NCBI RefSeq assembly: GCF_900105765.1
Contig: NZ_FNTX01000001.1
Location: 992,001 to 1,056,000, forward strand
Length of the DNA stretch: 64,000 nucleotides
Direction of reading: 5' to 3'
Source: Ruania alba
GTDB lineage: Bacteria; Actinomycetota; Actinomycetes; Actinomycetales; Beutenbergiaceae
In this document: positions 63,476 to 64,000 of the stretch, piece by piece
How the letters are laid out: each line of letters opens with the position of its first letter
Position numbering within the stretch: the stretch's first letter is position 1
Made by a program: the position numbers and the translations under genes
The notes under the pieces: generated by a model
Seen by the model: only the letters and a program-made list of their open reading frames with translations
The model's database searches: none
Told to the model about the DNA's origin: nothing

Positions 63476-64000
63476 CAACGACAAGCCCTGCCGGCTTCCG
63501 CGCCGCCGGCGTCACTGCCGGCCTCAAGGCCTCCGGCACCCCGGACGTCGCCCTCGTCGTCAACGACGGGCCCACCAAGGTCGGTGCCGCCGTGTTCACC
63601 ACCAACCGCGTGGTCGGTGCCCCGGTCTTGTGGTCCCGCCAGGTCGTCTCCGACGGCGTGGTCGAGGCCGTGCTGCTCAACTCCGGCGGCGCGAACGTGT
63701 GCACCGGGCCGGACGGCTTCGCCGACACCCACCACAGCGCCGAACGCGCCGCCGAGGCCCTCGGTGTCTCTGCGGCCGACGTCGTGGTCTGCTCCACCGG
63801 CCTCATCGGCGAACGGCTGCCGATGGACAAGCTCCTGCCGGGAATCAGCGCCGCCGCCGAGGCGCTGACCGCTGACAGCGGCCTGGACGCCGCCCAGGCG
63901 ATCATGACCACCGACACGGTCCCGAAGACCACCCACATGGTCCGCGACGGGTGGAGCGTGGGCGGGATGGCCAAGGGTGCCGGCATGCTCGCCCCCGCCA
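63472..64000 (+). CDS. argJ: Glutamate N-acetyltransferase/amino-acid acetyltransferase ArgJ, 3' end outside window
   Basis: Transfers acetyl from N-acetylornithine to glutamate, recycling the acetyl group; some ArgJ also use acetyl-CoA. GTG start overlaps the argC stop and follows AAGGAG. The visible 176 codons show [30 protein letters not shown] and [13 protein letters not shown], the segment just ahead of the Thr where the precursor self-cleaves into alpha and beta chains. That Thr and the beta chain lie beyond base 64000. Confidence 0.95.
   Translation, partial: MTTTSPAGFRAAGVTAGLKASGTPDVALVVNDGPTKVGAAVFTTNRVVGAPVLWSRQVVSDGVVEAVLLNSGGANVCTGPDGFADTHHSAERAAEALGVSAADVVVCSTGLIGERLPMDKLLPGISAAAEALTADSGLDAAQAIMTTDTVPKTTHMVRDGWSVGGMAKGAGMLAPA

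Overview
The window is a high-GC chromosomal segment of an actinobacterium, most likely of the order Micrococcales. The evidence is the Wag31/DivIVA-type dcw cluster lacking ftsA, murB and ddl, the HisA/PriA-type isomerase, many GTG starts, and many promoters whose -10 hexamer lies 6-7 bases before the start codon (leaderless mRNAs). MurE carries a DDPH motif instead of the DNPR typical of meso-diaminopimelate enzymes, so the peptidoglycan may contain L-lysine or another diamino acid. No CRISPR array, insertion sequence, prophage, tRNA or rRNA gene was seen.

Region 1 (1-19000), division and cell wall: ftsL (cut by the window edge), pbpB, murE, murF, mraY, murD, ftsW, murG, murC and ftsQ run with 1-8 base overlaps. 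ftsZ follows after a 220-base leader with a three-fold TTGAGGGT repeat, then pgeF, sepF, yggT, divIVA, lspA, rluD, a GNAT gene and a small VTT-type membrane gene. Region 2 (19000-32200), housekeeping: a DapC-like aminotransferase and dnaE diverge. An S4-domain gene diverges from the histidine genes (hisD, hisC, hisB, an unknown gene, hisH, priA), which lead to sseB. infC-rpmI-rplT closes the region; infC has an ATC start and a leader with an attenuator-like hairpin.

Region 3 (32200-48400), accessory block ahead of pheS: a lipoprotein, katG, a SpoU methyltransferase, a P-loop kinase, mgtE, two uncharacterised envelope proteins on divergent leaderless promoters, thpR, an ArsR/SRPBCC/SnoaL/TfoX operon, a LigC-type ATP-dependent ligase tail to tail with its Prim-PolC polymerase partner, an aminotransferase, a DUF5107 protein and a PfkB kinase.

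Region 4 (48400-64000): pheS-pheT, then a second accessory block (RibD-like reductase/SRPBCC/ArsR, a quinone reductase with an MFS transporter, DedA, an alpha/beta hydrolase, a ceramidase-like hydrolase, a DUF2306 protein and a NarL-type two-component system). It ends with def, which looks frameshifted at its 5' end, and the start of the arginine operon (argC and partial argJ) behind an ARG-box-like operator.

No wholly new defence or mobile system was recognised. The most informative signals are regulatory: widespread leaderless starts, the infC leader, the ftsZ repeat, the ARG box over a leaderless start, perfect palindromes at the second arsR and at katG, the interrupted def frame, and the neighbouring LigC/Prim-PolC repair pair.
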